Positions 7,777 through 17,308 are shown, numbered from the stretch's first letter. The stretch is 64,000 nt of DNA from Bryobacter aggregatus MPL3 (GCF_000702445.1 NZ_JNIF01000003.1:2356001-2420000); one strand, 5' to 3'. Made by a program: numbers and translations. The notes: generated from the letters alone by a model not told the origin.

Positions 7777-9504
7777 CTAGTCGATGAGTTCGACGTCGAT
7801 CCGCTTCTGTTCTTTGTCCATTGCGAGAATCTTGAACTGCCGGATCTGGCCGACGCGCACCGGTTCTTTTTCTGAAGCGGCGCCTGTCCCCTCTTTCCAG
7901 CGAGCATTCAGCATCGCACCGAGCGAGGAGATGTCCACCTTGCCGGTCGAGGCTCCTGCACTGGCCGCTACCGCGGCACCGGTTTTGGGAAGCGCGCAAT
8001 GGCCCGTCACGCCCTCGGCCAACTGCACCTTCAGGCGTCCTTCCCGGACATCGCTGACGCGTGCCGTAACGACATCACCGACGGCATTTTCCGCGATAAA
8101 GTGATCGGCATTGGTCGGCTCCAGCTGCTTGATGCTCAAGCGGATGCGGCGGCGTTCTGCTTCAAACTCGGTGACTGCGGCCTTAATCGTCTGGCCCACG
8201 GCGAGAACATCCTTCGGATGCTCAATCCGCTTTTCGCGCGTGATGTCGGCGACATGAACCATGCCCTCCACACCCGCGCCCAAGCTGACGAAGGCGCCAA
8301 ACTTCTGCAGGTCCGTCACCACGGCTTCGACAATGCTGCCGAGCGGGTACTTTTCCTTCGCGGCGGCCCAGGGGTCTTCCACCAACTGCTTCAGGCCCAG
8401 GCCGATCTTCTTGTCGGCAGGCTTCAGGTCGAGGATCTGCACCTCCACCACATCGCCTACCTTCACGACGTCTTCGGGCTTGCGCACGCGGCGGTCCCAG
8501 GTCATGTCCATCATGCGGACCAGGCCTTCGATGCCGGGCAACAGCTCGACAAAGGCGCCAAAGTCGGTCAAACGCATGACCTTGCCCTGCACGCGCTGGC
8601 CAGGGCTGAAGGTCTCGGCTACCTGAGCCCAGGGCTCCGGCTGCAACTGCTTCAGGCCGAGCGAAATCTTGCGTGTCGTCGGGTTGATCTTGAGGATCTT
8701 GACTTCAATTTCGTCGCCTTCCTTCAACAGATCGGCAGGCTTGGCGATGCGCGTCCAGCTCATGTCACTGACATGCAGCAGGCCATCCACGTCGCCGATG
8801 CTGACAAAGGCGCCAAAGTCGGTGAGGGTGCGCACGCGTCCCTTGAGAACCGTTCCCTCGGCGAGGGAGGCGAAGGCTTCCTGCTTCCGCTTGGCGGCCA
8901 ACTCTTCGAGAATCACGCGGCGGTCCACCACCACGTCTTCCTTCTCTTTGTCGAACTTGGTGATGCGGCACTCGACCTTTTGTCCCACCAGTTTCGCCAT
9001 TTCACTGACGTCCCGGGCGCCGCTGCGAGAAGCAGGCATGAAGGCGCGTTCGCCGACATCGACGCGCAAGCCCCCCTTCACCACTTCGAGCACAGTTCCG
9101 GTTACGATCGCTTTGCTTTCGAAGGCTTGTTCAATGCCGCTCCAATCCTTGGGGGCCTCCACCTTCTGCACCGTCAGGCGATAGTAGCCGTCGTCTGTAC
9201 GTCCAGCGACATTCACTTCGAGCTGCTGGCCCACCTGGACAATGACTGTGCCATCGCGGCCCTTCACAAGATCGAGAGCAAGAATGCCTTCCATCTTCCG
9301 GCCGATATCGATAACAACGCCATCTGGCGTGATGCGCAGAACTGTGCCCTTGAGGAGCCCTCGTCCCACTTCGTCACGTTCCGGCGTGTGCTGCGTTTCA
9401 AAGTCGCGCAGGATGTCGCCAAAGCCCGTATCTTCTACTGTGTCCGCTAGGGTTTCCGCGGCTTCCGGCAAATGGTCCGGTGCCAACGGCTGAGTGTTTT
9501 CCAT
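7777..9504 (-). CDS. rpsA: 30S ribosomal protein S1
   Basis: S1 binds mRNA and helps 30S subunits initiate on structured or SD-poor messages. The 575-residue protein contains six S1 (OB-fold) repeats; the third, fourth and fifth show the best motifs, LTDFGAFVSIGDVDGLLHVS, LTDFGAFVELLPGIEGLV and LQKFGAFVSLGAGVEGMVHV, while the first two and last are more divergent, as in other S1 proteins. The start at 9504 (MENTQPLAPD) is preceded by AGGAA 6-7 bases upstream; an ATG at 9537 would add 11 residues. A charged, alanine-rich linker precedes the last about 40 residues. It is divergent from the aminotransferase gene, with only 43 bases between the starts. Confidence 0.93.
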   Translation of the reverse strand: MENTQPLAPDHLPEAAETLADTVEDTGFGDILRDFETQHTPERDEVGRGLLKGTVLRITPDGVVIDIGRKMEGILALDLVKGRDGTVIVQVGQQLEVNVAGRTDDGYYRLTVQKVEAPKDWSGIEQAFESKAIVTGTVLEVVKGGLRVDVGERAFMPASRSGARDVSEMAKLVGQKVECRITKFDKEKEDVVVDRRVILEELAAKRKQEAFASLAEGTVLKGRVRTLTDFGAFVSIGDVDGLLHVSDMSWTRIAKPADLLKEGDEIEVKILKINPTTRKISLGLKQLQPEPWAQVAETFSPGQRVQGKVMRLTDFGAFVELLPGIEGLVRMMDMTWDRRVRKPEDVVKVGDVVEVQILDLKPADKKIGLGLKQLVEDPWAAAKEKYPLGSIVEAVVTDLQKFGAFVSLGAGVEGMVHVADITREKRIEHPKDVLAVGQTIKAAVTEFEAERRRIRLSIKQLEPTNADHFIAENAVGDVVTARVSDVREGRLKVQLAEGVTGHCALPKTGAAVAASAGASTGKVDISSLGAMLNARWKEGTGAASEKEPVRVGQIRQFKILAMDKEQKRIDVELID

Positions 9505-9547
9505 GGAATTCCTGTCAATCCGTGAGAGAATTTTCATTGTCGCATAG

Positions 9548-10741
9548 ATGTTACGCCGTCAATTCCTCCATACTACGGCGCTTGCCGCCGCTCCGCTAGC
9601 CCCCCTCGCCAACGACGATGCTGCCTGGTTGCGCATTCGCAAAGAGCAGTTCTCGTTGCCGGACTGGCGCGCCTATCTCAACACGGGCAGTGTGGGCGCT
9701 GCGCCCAATCGTGTGGTGAAGGCGACCAACGATTATCTCGCTCAGGGCGCCTCCTACGTCACGGACCAATACCCGCGCTGGGGCTATGAACCGATGGAGA
9801 GCCACCGTGCGGCTTTGGCCAAGTTCCTGGGCACTACCAAGGAAGAACTCGCGCTCACGCACAACGCCACCGAGTCGATGAACCTCATCGCCAATGGTCT
9901 TGATCTCAAGGCGGGCGACGAAGTGCTGATCACCGATCAGGAACATCCCTCCGGGCGTGGGTGCTGGTTCTTGAAGCAAGCCCGCACAGGCATTCGCATT
10001 CGCGAAGCGGCGATCCCCATCCCGCCCAAGACTTCCGATGAGATTGCGCAAGCGGTGATTGCGGCGATTCGTCCCGAAACCAAAGTCCTCTCCTTCTCTG
10101 GCATCACCACTCACACCGGTCTGCGTTTTCCCATCGCGCAGATTTGCGCTGCCGCTCGTGCGAAGGGCGTTATCACGGTGGTCGATGCGGCGCACTTGCC
10201 TGGTCAGGTGCCGATGAATATTGAAAGCTTCGGCTGCGATGTTCTCGCCGCCAGCCTGCACAAGTGGATGCTCACGCCTCCTGGTTGCGGCATTCTCTAT
10301 GTGCGCAAAGACTTCCAATCGAAGCTCTGGCCCACCATCGTCGTCGACGGCTGGCAAACGGCCAAAGACGCAGTGAAGTACATGCAGCTTGGCTGTAATA
10401 ACCGTGCGGAGCTCGAAGGCACGCTCGCCGCTTTGGCCTTCATCGAAGAGCTCGGCGCCGACCGCATCTATGCGCGCATCCATCACCTGGCGCGCTATGC
10501 CTACCAGCGCGCCTCGCAGTTTTCCTATGTGAAGCTGCTGAGTTCGCCCAACCACGAACTCTACGGCGGCATGGTCGCCTTTGAAGTGGATCGTCCGGAC
10601 TACGCGCCGCTCTGGAAGAAATTAGCCGAGCGTAAGGTCTGGACCTTGCGGGGGCAAAAGATCCGCATCTCCTCGCACATCCACACGCGCCCTTCGGACA
10701 TCGATCTCTTCTTCGACACCCTCAAGGAAGTCTTCGGCTAG
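9548..10741 (+). CDS. Secreted class V aminotransferase-like PLP enzyme
   Basis: This 397-residue protein belongs to the class V aminotransferase / cysteine desulfurase / isopenicillin N epimerase-like fold. The PLP-binding lysine is in ASLHKWM (about residue 240), preceded by VVDAAHLPGQ, the aspartate that contacts the pyridine nitrogen. Other motifs are YLNTGSVGAAP and LTHNATESMNLIANGL. It begins with a Tat-like leader, MLRRQFLHTTALAAAPLAP, common in acidobacterial proteins, so it may be exported or membrane-tethered. The substrate is unknown. Its TAG stop is the reverse of the next gene's stop: the four bases CTAG at 10738-10741 serve both convergent genes. Confidence 0.85.
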   Translation: MLRRQFLHTTALAAAPLAPLANDDAAWLRIRKEQFSLPDWRAYLNTGSVGAAPNRVVKATNDYLAQGASYVTDQYPRWGYEPMESHRAALAKFLGTTKEELALTHNATESMNLIANGLDLKAGDEVLITDQEHPSGRGCWFLKQARTGIRIREAAIPIPPKTSDEIAQAVIAAIRPETKVLSFSGITTHTGLRFPIAQICAAARAKGVITVVDAAHLPGQVPMNIESFGCDVLAASLHKWMLTPPGCGILYVRKDFQSKLWPTIVVDGWQTAKDAVKYMQLGCNNRAELEGTLAALAFIEELGADRIYARIHHLARYAYQRASQFSYVKLLSSPNHELYGGMVAFEVDRPDYAPLWKKLAERKVWTLRGQKIRISSHIHTRPSDIDLFFDTLKEVFG

Positions 10742-11436
10742 CTGCGCTCCAGTCGATAGCCGACTCCACGCACGGTCAGCAGGCACTTCGGTTGCGCCGG
10801 GTCGGTCTCGATATACTTGCGCAGCCGCACCACAAAGTTATCGATCGCCCGCGTGTCGGTGTCTCCATGTACCTGCCACACTTTATCAAGCAAATCGGCG
10901 CGGCTCACCACCTCGCCCTCATGCGCGATCAGGTACTTGAGGAAATTCACTTCCATGATCGTCAGCGGTTGCTTGTCGCCTTCAAACTCAATCGAGAGAT
11001 TCTTGAAGTCGATCACCCGCCCGTTAATCGTGACGCGATCGCCCGAATCCGGCGCGCTGCCTACAATCCATTCCCGCCTCCGCATCAAGCCTTTGATGCG
11101 TGCGATCAATACGCCCAGATCGAAGGGCTTTGCCAGATAGTCGTCCGCTCCGGCCGCAATGCCCTTCACGACATCTTCGGCCCTGCCTCGCGCCGTCAAC
11201 ATGAGCGTCGGCAGATACTCGCCGATCTCGCGCAGCTTCTTGATCACTTCAAAGCCGTCGATGCCGGGCAGCATCACATCGAGCACTAACAGGTCGTAAG
11301 CTGGCTGCCCCTCACCAAACTCGCGCAGTGCGTCTTCTCCGTTCTCACGCACCGTTACGTCGAAACCTTCGGCCTCGAGATTGAATCGCAACCCCTCTGC
11401 CAGATGCTCTTCGTCTTCTACTACCAGAACTCGCAT
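10738..11436 (-). CDS. OmpR/PhoB-family response regulator
   Basis: The 232-residue protein has a receiver domain with the phosphoacceptor aspartate in LLVLDVMLPG (about residue 53), the acidic pair in VVEDEEH and the conserved lysine in DDYLAKPFD. A winged-helix DNA-binding domain follows, ending with VDKVW-like and TVRGVGYRLERS motifs typical of OmpR/PhoB. It is downstream of its partner histidine kinase; the kinase TGA and this ATG overlap by one base (TGATG), indicating translational coupling. The signal and target genes are unknown; the divergent PepSY gene is a possible target. Confidence 0.93.
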   Translation of the reverse strand: MRVLVVEDEEHLAEGLRFNLEAEGFDVTVRENGEDALREFGEGQPAYDLLVLDVMLPGIDGFEVIKKLREIGEYLPTLMLTARGRAEDVVKGIAAGADDYLAKPFDLGVLIARIKGLMRRREWIVGSAPDSGDRVTINGRVIDFKNLSIEFEGDKQPLTIMEVNFLKYLIAHEGEVVSRADLLDKVWQVHGDTDTRAIDNFVVRLRKYIETDPAQPKCLLTVRGVGYRLERS

Positions 11437-12365
11437 CAGAGGACTACCTTTGCTGGAAACACGCTCTCTAACTCCATCGTAAAGGTGCTTCCTTTTCCGA
11501 TTCCGTCACTAGCTGCATAAGCCCGGCCTCGATGCTTCTTGGCGACACTGCGCACAATAAAAAGGCCCAGCCCGGCTCCCTTCACCTTTTGCGCCGCCGT
11601 TCCTGAAGTGCGGTAAAAGCGGCCAAAGATCCGCTTCAATTCTTCCTGGGCGATGCCGATTCCCTGATCCTTTACCCGAATTGCGACCCGCTTCCCATCG
11701 AGCCGCTCCACCTCGATCGCCACCTTGATCTCACCGCTTCGGTATTTGATCGCGTTCTCGATCAGATTGCTCACCGCGCTCTTCAACTCCTGGGCATCGC
11801 CGATCACAATGGCGGAATCTCCGGTGGGGAGCCTGCGTTCCAGATGAATCGCCCCATCGGGCAGATGATGCCGCGTCCCTGCCATCTCCACGCAGTCGGC
11901 CACCACCGCGGTGAGGCTCACGCTCTGCTTGCCGCGGGCATCGCGATTGCCCACCCGGCTTGCTTCCAGCACTTGCTCAATCGTGTTCATCAGGCGGTTC
12001 GAGTCGTCGAGCATCACCCGATAGAACTCCTTGCGCTTCTCCGGGGGCACCTCGCGCCGCTCTAGGGTTTCGAGATAGAGCTTGATCGAGGCCACCGGCG
12101 TTTTCAATTCATGGGTCACCGCATTGAGAAACGCGTTGTGTTGTTCGTTCTTACGGATCTCGCGCACCAGAAAGATCGAGTTCAGCGTTACACCGGCGAT
12201 CAGGAGCAGAAAGAAGATCGAACCCAGCACCAGCAGCACGCTGAAACGCCAGTTCACCACCACCCAGACGCTCTGCAAGGCCACGGCCAGCGCCACCATC
12301 ACAATTCCCAACACGGTAAAGAGGATGGCTTGCCGTCGCCGTCCGGGCATAGTCATACTTTCCAT
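11436..12365 (-). CDS. Sensor histidine kinase
   Basis: The 309-residue kinase has two N-terminal membrane spans (about residues 15-35 and 40-65) with almost no periplasmic domain between them, so it probably senses within the membrane or through a partner. The catalytic core has the H box NAVTHELKTPVASIKLYLE, N box SNLIENAIKYR, G1 VKDQGIGI, F box IFGRFYRT and G2 GAGLGLFIV, all intact. It is co-transcribed with the response regulator. The first ATG at 12365 is used; ATGs a few codons in are alternatives. The start is only 10 bases from the divergent PepSY gene. Confidence 0.9.
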   Translation of the reverse strand: MESMTMPGRRRQAILFTVLGIVMVALAVALQSVWVVVNWRFSVLLVLGSIFFLLLIAGVTLNSIFLVREIRKNEQHNAFLNAVTHELKTPVASIKLYLETLERREVPPEKRKEFYRVMLDDSNRLMNTIEQVLEASRVGNRDARGKQSVSLTAVVADCVEMAGTRHHLPDGAIHLERRLPTGDSAIVIGDAQELKSAVSNLIENAIKYRSGEIKVAIEVERLDGKRVAIRVKDQGIGIAQEELKRIFGRFYRTSGTAAQKVKGAGLGLFIVRSVAKKHRGRAYAASDGIGKGSTFTMELESVFPAKVVL

Positions 12366-12375
12366 CTAACATCAA

Positions 12376-13458
12376 ATGATGTCTCCACGGGCGATTCGTG
12401 TGCTTTATCGGGTCCACAAATGGTGTGGCCTCGTGGGAGCAGCTTTTGTATTTACCCTCTGCCTGAGCGGCTGCCTGCTCTTGTTTCGAGAAGAGATTGA
12501 CGTCTGGCTCCAGCCGGCACGCAAAGTGGAAGTCTTGGCTCACCGCCTGCCGCTCCAGCAACTTCTCGCAGCGGTTCCTGGAGAAACCGTCACTGGACTC
12601 ACCTTCTATCCCCAACATCCGGACTACGCCCTGACCCTCTATCTCGGCGCTCCCAGTTACCGGCAGCTCTTCATCGATCCCTACACCGCGCAAGTGATGG
12701 GCGAGCCTTCTCCCGAGTCCTTCATGGCTCTTGTCCGCCGCATCCACATTCGCCTGCTACTGCCGAACCCAGCAGGCAAACTTCTCGTCGGCTTTTTCGG
12801 CTTGCTCCTGCTACTGAGTACGTTCTCTGGGCTCGCGATCTACAGTGCCTTCCGGAAGGGCAACACGGAGGGGGCGGTTCGTGGTGCCTGGCAACTCCGG
12901 GTTTCGGATGCGCACAAGGCGATTGCGATCCAGAGTGCGCTCTTCCATCTCATGATGGCTCTCACCGGAATCCTGCTGGTGGGCTACTCGTTTCTGCCCC
13001 GCTCGACGCCACTCCCAGTGCCCGGTTTCTCTTCGACGGCAACTCCGATTTCTCCAGATGAAGCGCTCGCCCATGCCACCAAGATCAGTCAGCCGACCGG
13101 ACTCATTTTCCCCACCGCAAAGTCCTTCCGTTATGTCGTCTACGGCAACTCCGGCGCCTTTCTGGCGCAGGATTCCAGCGCCTTCGAGGTGATCTCGGCA
13201 GCGGATGGTGCACCGCTTGATTCCTACATGCCTGGCCTCCACCCGCTGCACATTTCGCAAGGCCTGCACTTTGGCAACTATGGCTCCCTCGCGCTCCGCA
13301 TCTTCTATGCCTTCTTCGGCCTCTGCGCCTGTGCGCTCACGTGGAGTGGGGCTTACTTAAGCTGGCTCAAGCGCCGTCATAGAAATGCCGCAGCCTCTCC
13401 GCTTCCCCATCGATCTGTGTCCGGATCGCCCGCGAAACCGGACGGAACATCTCGATGA
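12376..13458 (+). CDS. PepSY-associated membrane protein
   Basis: The 360-residue protein has an N-terminal span (WCGLVGAAFVFTLCLSGCLL) after RVHKWCG, a pattern seen in PepSY_TM proteins linked to iron or haem uptake, then two central spans, and a last span near residue 320-345. A histidine in VHKW and paired HLMMALTG and LHPLH segments fit the family, in which histidines may bind metal or haem. No direct evidence of the substrate is present. It is divergent from the sensor kinase and its 3' end overlaps the convergent winged-helix gene by 92 bases. Confidence 0.75.
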   Translation: MMSPRAIRVLYRVHKWCGLVGAAFVFTLCLSGCLLLFREEIDVWLQPARKVEVLAHRLPLQQLLAAVPGETVTGLTFYPQHPDYALTLYLGAPSYRQLFIDPYTAQVMGEPSPESFMALVRRIHIRLLLPNPAGKLLVGFFGLLLLLSTFSGLAIYSAFRKGNTEGAVRGAWQLRVSDAHKAIAIQSALFHLMMALTGILLVGYSFLPRSTPLPVPGFSSTATPISPDEALAHATKISQPTGLIFPTAKSFRYVVYGNSGAFLAQDSSAFEVISAADGAPLDSYMPGLHPLHISQGLHFGNYGSLALRIFYAFFGLCACALTWSGAYLSWLKRRHRNAAASPLPHRSVSGSPAKPDGTSR

Positions 13459-14422
13459 GGACCTTGCTCTCCTTCTTGCCGCGCTCGATCTTCCAGGCTC
13501 CCGCCACAAAGCCGTCGACTAATACGGTGGCGCGCACCCGGCCTGCAGAAAGCAACACCAGCTTCCGGTACTCCTCCGGCACGATGCGGCTCCGATCGGC
13601 ATGGCTGAGTACGAGATTGTCGTATTCCGGCACCAGCCGTACCGGAGCCGCTTCCTCGCCCGTCACAATCTTGCCCTGCTGCAAGTCAAACAGCGTCCGT
13701 CCCGTCTCATCGCGATACTCCACCAACTCTTCGCGCATCCCTAACATCACTTTGCCAATGGCGGCATAGCCAGCCCAGGCTTGTAAATCCTTGACCGATG
13801 CCGGTCCGAAGGCTGCGAGATAACGCCGTACGAACTCTTCCGGGGCCTTGGCTGTCACCTCCAGCATCCGGTACTTTGCGCTGGTTCCACCCTTCCACAT
13901 CCCAGCCGGTGGCACCTGCACCAGGGGCAAATGTGTGCGCGCGCCGTACTCCATCGCTTCCTTGTTCCAGCCTGGAAAGTGACCGAGCAAGCCATCGCTT
14001 AACTCGCTCATACTCAGCGGCCCGCTTGCGATCAAGTCCCGTGCCGCAGCGGTCAGCGCACGGGTGTCGATTCCGGACTTGCGTGCTCCAAAGAAACCTT
14101 GCCATGCTCTTTCCAGCGCAGGCTGCAGCAGCGGGCGGATCCAGGCGAAATCCGCTGCCGTCACCAGATGTAATGTCGATCGCAAGAACGGAGCCCGCAC
14201 GACAGCCCCTTGCTGCATCGCAGCGACCAGCTCCGCCACGGCAAACCCCTCCACTCTCGTCCAAAGTCCCAGATAAGGCGGAGTCGCGAGTTGTGCCTGC
14301 AACGCCACCAGCCGTTGTACTGCTTCTGCCGCGCTCCAAGTTTTTCGTGCCAGCAGCATCTGGCGGTCCAGGAGCGTCCGGTTCAGATCACGGAGTGTGA
14401 GGGGGGAAGAAGTCCTGGACAT
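13367..14422 (-). CDS. Winged-helix DNA-binding domain protein (HTH_42-like)
   Basis: The 351-residue protein resembles the winged-helix HTH_42 family: the N-terminus has LTLRDLNRTLLDRQMLLARK and VQRLVALQAQLATPPYLGLW, followed by VRAPFLRSTLHLVTAADF and, at the C-terminus, RATVLVDGFVAGAWKIERG. Family members include DNA-interacting proteins, some linked to interstrand crosslink repair (YcaQ branch), but I cannot assign it to that branch. It is transcribed alone, convergent with the PepSY gene and overlapping it by 92 bases. It is downstream of the desaturase terminator on the same strand, so probably has its own promoter. Confidence 0.72.
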   Translation of the reverse strand: MSRTSSPLTLRDLNRTLLDRQMLLARKTWSAAEAVQRLVALQAQLATPPYLGLWTRVEGFAVAELVAAMQQGAVVRAPFLRSTLHLVTAADFAWIRPLLQPALERAWQGFFGARKSGIDTRALTAAARDLIASGPLSMSELSDGLLGHFPGWNKEAMEYGARTHLPLVQVPPAGMWKGGTSAKYRMLEVTAKAPEEFVRRYLAAFGPASVKDLQAWAGYAAIGKVMLGMREELVEYRDETGRTLFDLQQGKIVTGEEAAPVRLVPEYDNLVLSHADRSRIVPEEYRKLVLLSAGRVRATVLVDGFVAGAWKIERGKKESKVLIEMFRPVSRAIRTQIDGEAERLRHFYDGA

Positions 14423-14441
14423 TCTTCTATGCTACAAACGC

Positions 14442-14477
14442 AAAAATCCCGCCAGAGCACGCTGCCCTGGCGGGATT
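14442..14477 (-). terminator. Intrinsic terminator after the desaturase gene
   Basis: Perfect 11-base arms AATCCCGCCAG (14445-14455) and CTGGCGGGATT (14467-14477) enclose an 11-base loop. On the minus strand the hairpin is followed by a T run (A bases at 14442-14446). It lies 24 bases after the desaturase stop. Confidence 0.85.
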
Positions 14478-14500
14478 GAAATTGAAAAGAGTGGGGAACC

Positions 14501-15358
14501 CTAAGCGGCCTTCTTCACCGCGATATAACCATCCACACTCGCCACCTGCAGTCCTTTGATGACGCCAATCTTCTCCAGCAGCCAGAGCTGGATGAAGGTT
14601 ACGTCGAGCTCATACCAGGCGAGGCCATGACGCGCGCTCACCGGATGGGCATGGTGGTTATTGTGCCAGCCTTCTCCGAAGGTCAGCAGCGCCACCCACC
14701 AGTTGTTCCGCGAGTCGTCGGTCGTCTCAAAGCGGCGGGCGCCCCACAGATGCGTCGCACTATTGACGAGCCAGGTGGAATGCAGCCCGAGCGTCACGCG
14801 CAGGAAAACACCCCACAACACCATCGTGAAGCCGCCGATGGCCCACAGTGTCAATCCGATGACGACCAATGGCAGCCAATGCCAGTTGTTCAGCCAGACC
14901 ATGAATGGGTCGCGGGCCAGATCCGGTGCGTACTTCGACAACCCTTCCGTATCGCTATGCTTGGAATCGCCAACGCACATCCAGATCAGATGCGCCCACC
15001 AGGCTCCGTCGCGCGGCGAATGCGGGTCGCCCGGCTTATCGCTCTTCTGATGGTGCACGCGATGCGTTGCTACCCAGAAAATCGGACCGCCTTCCAGGCT
15101 CGATGCGCCGCAAACAGCCAGAAAACGCTCGAACCAACGCGGTGCTTTGAAGCCCCGATGCGTCAGCAAGCGGTGGTAGCCCATTCCGATTCCCCAACTG
15201 ATCGAGAACCAGTAGACGACGAATGCAGCGAGCAGATTCGCCCAGCTAAAGTAAAAAAGTGCAGCAATCGCGCCCACGTGGAAAAGGCCAAACACGATGA
15301 TCGTGAGCCAATTCGGCTTTGTGGGGTTGGTATGGACGACGGACAGATTGGATGCCAT
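14501..15358 (-). CDS. Acyl-CoA (delta-9 type) fatty acid desaturase
   Basis: Membrane di-iron desaturases introduce a double bond in fatty acyl chains. The 285-residue protein has the three histidine boxes: HRLLTHRG, HRVHHQKSD and, near the C-terminus, EGWHNNHHAHP, arranged with four hydrophobic spans as in acyl-CoA delta-9 desaturases. The start at 15358 (MASNLSVVH) is preferred; a longer frame reaching upstream lacks similarity. It ends at a strong intrinsic terminator. Reading family knowledge, it probably adjusts membrane fluidity; electron donor genes are not adjacent. Confidence 0.92.
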   Translation of the reverse strand: MASNLSVVHTNPTKPNWLTIIVFGLFHVGAIAALFYFSWANLLAAFVVYWFSISWGIGMGYHRLLTHRGFKAPRWFERFLAVCGASSLEGGPIFWVATHRVHHQKSDKPGDPHSPRDGAWWAHLIWMCVGDSKHSDTEGLSKYAPDLARDPFMVWLNNWHWLPLVVIGLTLWAIGGFTMVLWGVFLRVTLGLHSTWLVNSATHLWGARRFETTDDSRNNWWVALLTFGEGWHNNHHAHPVSARHGLAWYELDVTFIQLWLLEKIGVIKGLQVASVDGYIAVKKAA

Positions 15359-15515
15359 AGAGCTTACATCGTCTAAACTAGCAGCCCCCGGAATTCCATC
15401 GTGTAAGAGTTGTGTAATTCCTGGACAGCACCCGGAAAGCATTGAAATGCCTCATCGAAATGGCCGTCTCCGGGTTTTGTACGGTGTCATCTCCTGATAG
15501 AATCCCCCCATCCCC

Positions 15516-16169
15516 ATGTACAAAGGCACTCTGATTCTGCTTTCCTGCGCTGCTGCCGCTTTGGCCCAGACGGCGCCGAAAGTCTTCCTCGACAACGATG
15601 AAATTCGCGTGACCGAATCGATCGCCCAACCGCATCTCAAGCAGAAGATGCATGACCACAAGAACAACCGTGTCATGATCTATCGCGTTGCTGGAGCGGA
15701 GCGTTTTGAGTTCGCCGACGGACGTTCTCCCGTGGTTCTGAAGTTCACTAAGAACGAAGTGAAGTGGAGTCCGCCTGACACGATGCACTCGCCGGAGATT
15801 GTCACCGACGAGCCGGTTCCCGTGGTGCAGATTGAGTTGAAGAAGCCCCGCAGCGGCCGGAAGATCACCACCGGACTCGACCCGCTGCAGATCGACCCCA
15901 AGCACTACAAGCTTGAGTTTGAGAACGATCAGGTTCGTGTCGTCCGCGTGAAGTTTGGCCCGCGCGAATCCGCTCCGCTCCACGAACACCAACTGGATCG
16001 CGTCGTTTTCTACCTGACCGACGCCGAGATCCGTGTCACCAATGCCGAGGGCAAGGCGGAAATCACTCCGCGCAAGGCAGGCGAGGTGGTCTACGGCAAG
16101 GCCGCCAAGCACGAGGAATTGAACACCACCGGCAAGGCGGTCGAGATCCTCATGACCGAACTCAAATAG
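15516..16169 (+). CDS. Secreted double-cupin protein
   Basis: The 217-residue protein has a signal peptide (LILLSCAAAALAQ) and two cupin-like repeats. The first contains MHDHKNNRVMIYRV and DTMHSPEIVTDEP; the second contains RESAPLHEHQLDRVVFYLTD and AKHEELNTTGKAVEI. Each keeps histidines expected to bind a metal ion (HDH, HEH). No enzyme activity can be assigned; similar small secreted cupins are common in Acidobacteria. It is divergent from the desaturase gene. A decayed gene lies 5 bases after its stop on the other strand. Confidence 0.78.
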   Translation: MYKGTLILLSCAAAALAQTAPKVFLDNDEIRVTESIAQPHLKQKMHDHKNNRVMIYRVAGAERFEFADGRSPVVLKFTKNEVKWSPPDTMHSPEIVTDEPVPVVQIELKKPRSGRKITTGLDPLQIDPKHYKLEFENDQVRVVRVKFGPRESAPLHEHQLDRVVFYLTDAEIRVTNAEGKAEITPRKAGEVVYGKAAKHEELNTTGKAVEILMTELK

Positions 16170-16174
16170 CCTGG

Positions 16175-16857
16175 CTACTGACCCGCGCTCCGTTTCTCTG
16201 CCGTCACGATGCCCGGCAGGGAAACGGAAGTCTGGGTGCCGCCCTTCAGCTCCAATAGCGGACACAGCTTGTCGTTGGAAAAGAATGGCGCGATGCTCTC
16301 CTGGCGGAAGATCGGGGAGGTCAAATTGGCCATCTTCGGCCAATCGAAGATCGTTGAACTGAGTAGCGTCGGGAGAATTATTCAGAATGATACGGTTCGG
16401 CAGCTTCCATTCCTCTCCGGGGGAGGACGCTGGCAGATGGACCTGCTCCCGCACTCTGGTCTGCGGCAGCAGGAGTAACTCTACTTTGGCAAGATCCTTG
16501 TTCGGGTTCGCGGCGTATTTGATCTGGTCGAAGGGAGTCAGCAGCGGTGTCCGAACTGGATCGATCAGGATCTCGCGCGCGCCGCCAAACTTGCGCACCA
16601 ATTCCAAACGCAGAGGTGTCTTCTTCCGATCGATCGACGGATCGGCGCGCACCATGCCCGAGATCGTATGCACAGCTGCCCGGCTCATCTCCACGCGCAG
16701 CGCGCGTGGATCTTCCCCGGCGCTCAGTCGAATCGGGATCGCTCCATCAAAAGAACTGCTCAGCGGATAGAAGGTGGGCACCCACTGCCAGGCGGGCTCT
16801 TTCGCACTGCTCGCTGTCTGCTGCTGGTTTCGAATGCCACGGAAGCCGCAGAGGCTG
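16175..16857 (-). pseudogene. Decayed carboxypeptidase-regulatory-like secreted protein
   Basis: The frame read from about 16857 downward gives [20 protein letters not shown], then [20 protein letters not shown] and LAEDGQFDLPDLPPGEHRAI, a pattern typical of the long secreted carboxypeptidase-regulatory-like proteins of Solibacter relatives. There is no signal peptide and no credible start, so the N-terminal part is missing. Around position 16275 the reading seems to shift to another frame, which continues as SNDKLCPLLELKGG and stops at 16175. This points to truncation plus a frameshift. A long antisense frame over the cupin gene that joins it is a shadow. Confidence 0.55.
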
Positions 16858-16936
16858 CCCGACTCAGTTCATTTTCCGGGAAGCAGGTGGTGACGGTACT
16901 ACTGATCTCCTTCCGTTTGGATTAAACTCTCTGCGC

Positions 16937-17308
16937 ATGAGCGATCCTTTGGAACGAGTGCGAAGTCTCTGCTTCGCACTCCCCGGTGTCACCGAAAAGC
17001 TCTCGCACGGCGAGCCCACCTTCTTCACCAACAAGCGTGTTTTTGCGATGTTTGCGAACAACCACCACAACGACGGCCACATCGCAGTGTGGCTTGCTGC
17101 TGCCGCAGGCGAGCAGGCTGCTCTCATCGATCTCGACCCACGCAAATACTTCCGTCCGCCCTATGTTGGCGTCAAGGGCTGGATTGGCGTTGCACTTTCA
17201 GAAGTGAGCGACGAGGAACTCGCCACTCATCTCACCCATGCCTGGCAACTTCTGCAGAAAAAATCAGGCTCGCGCGGTGCGAACCCGGAAAAAGGTCACA
17301 AACAGTAG
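16937..17308 (+). CDS. MmcQ/YjbR family protein
   Basis: The 123-residue protein matches the MmcQ/YjbR fold (CyaY-like DNA-binding domain): [20 protein letters not shown] near the start, [31 protein letters not shown] and a terminal helix [16 protein letters not shown]. The biological role is poorly known; E. coli YjbR binds DNA in vitro. The ATG at 16937 begins [11 protein letters not shown]; upstream frames are spurious. It is followed by and overlaps (45 bases) the convergent transporter gene. Confidence 0.85.
   Translation: MSDPLERVRSLCFALPGVTEKLSHGEPTFFTNKRVFAMFANNHHNDGHIAVWLAAAAGEQAALIDLDPRKYFRPPYVGVKGWIGVALSEVSDEELATHLTHAWQLLQKKSGSRGANPEKGHKQ

Noticed and set aside
7999-9450. A 483-codon plus-strand frame across the S1 gene
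   Set aside because: It is antisense to clear S1 repeats; composition (many His, Ala, Leu, Gln) is that of a shadow frame in GC-rich DNA.
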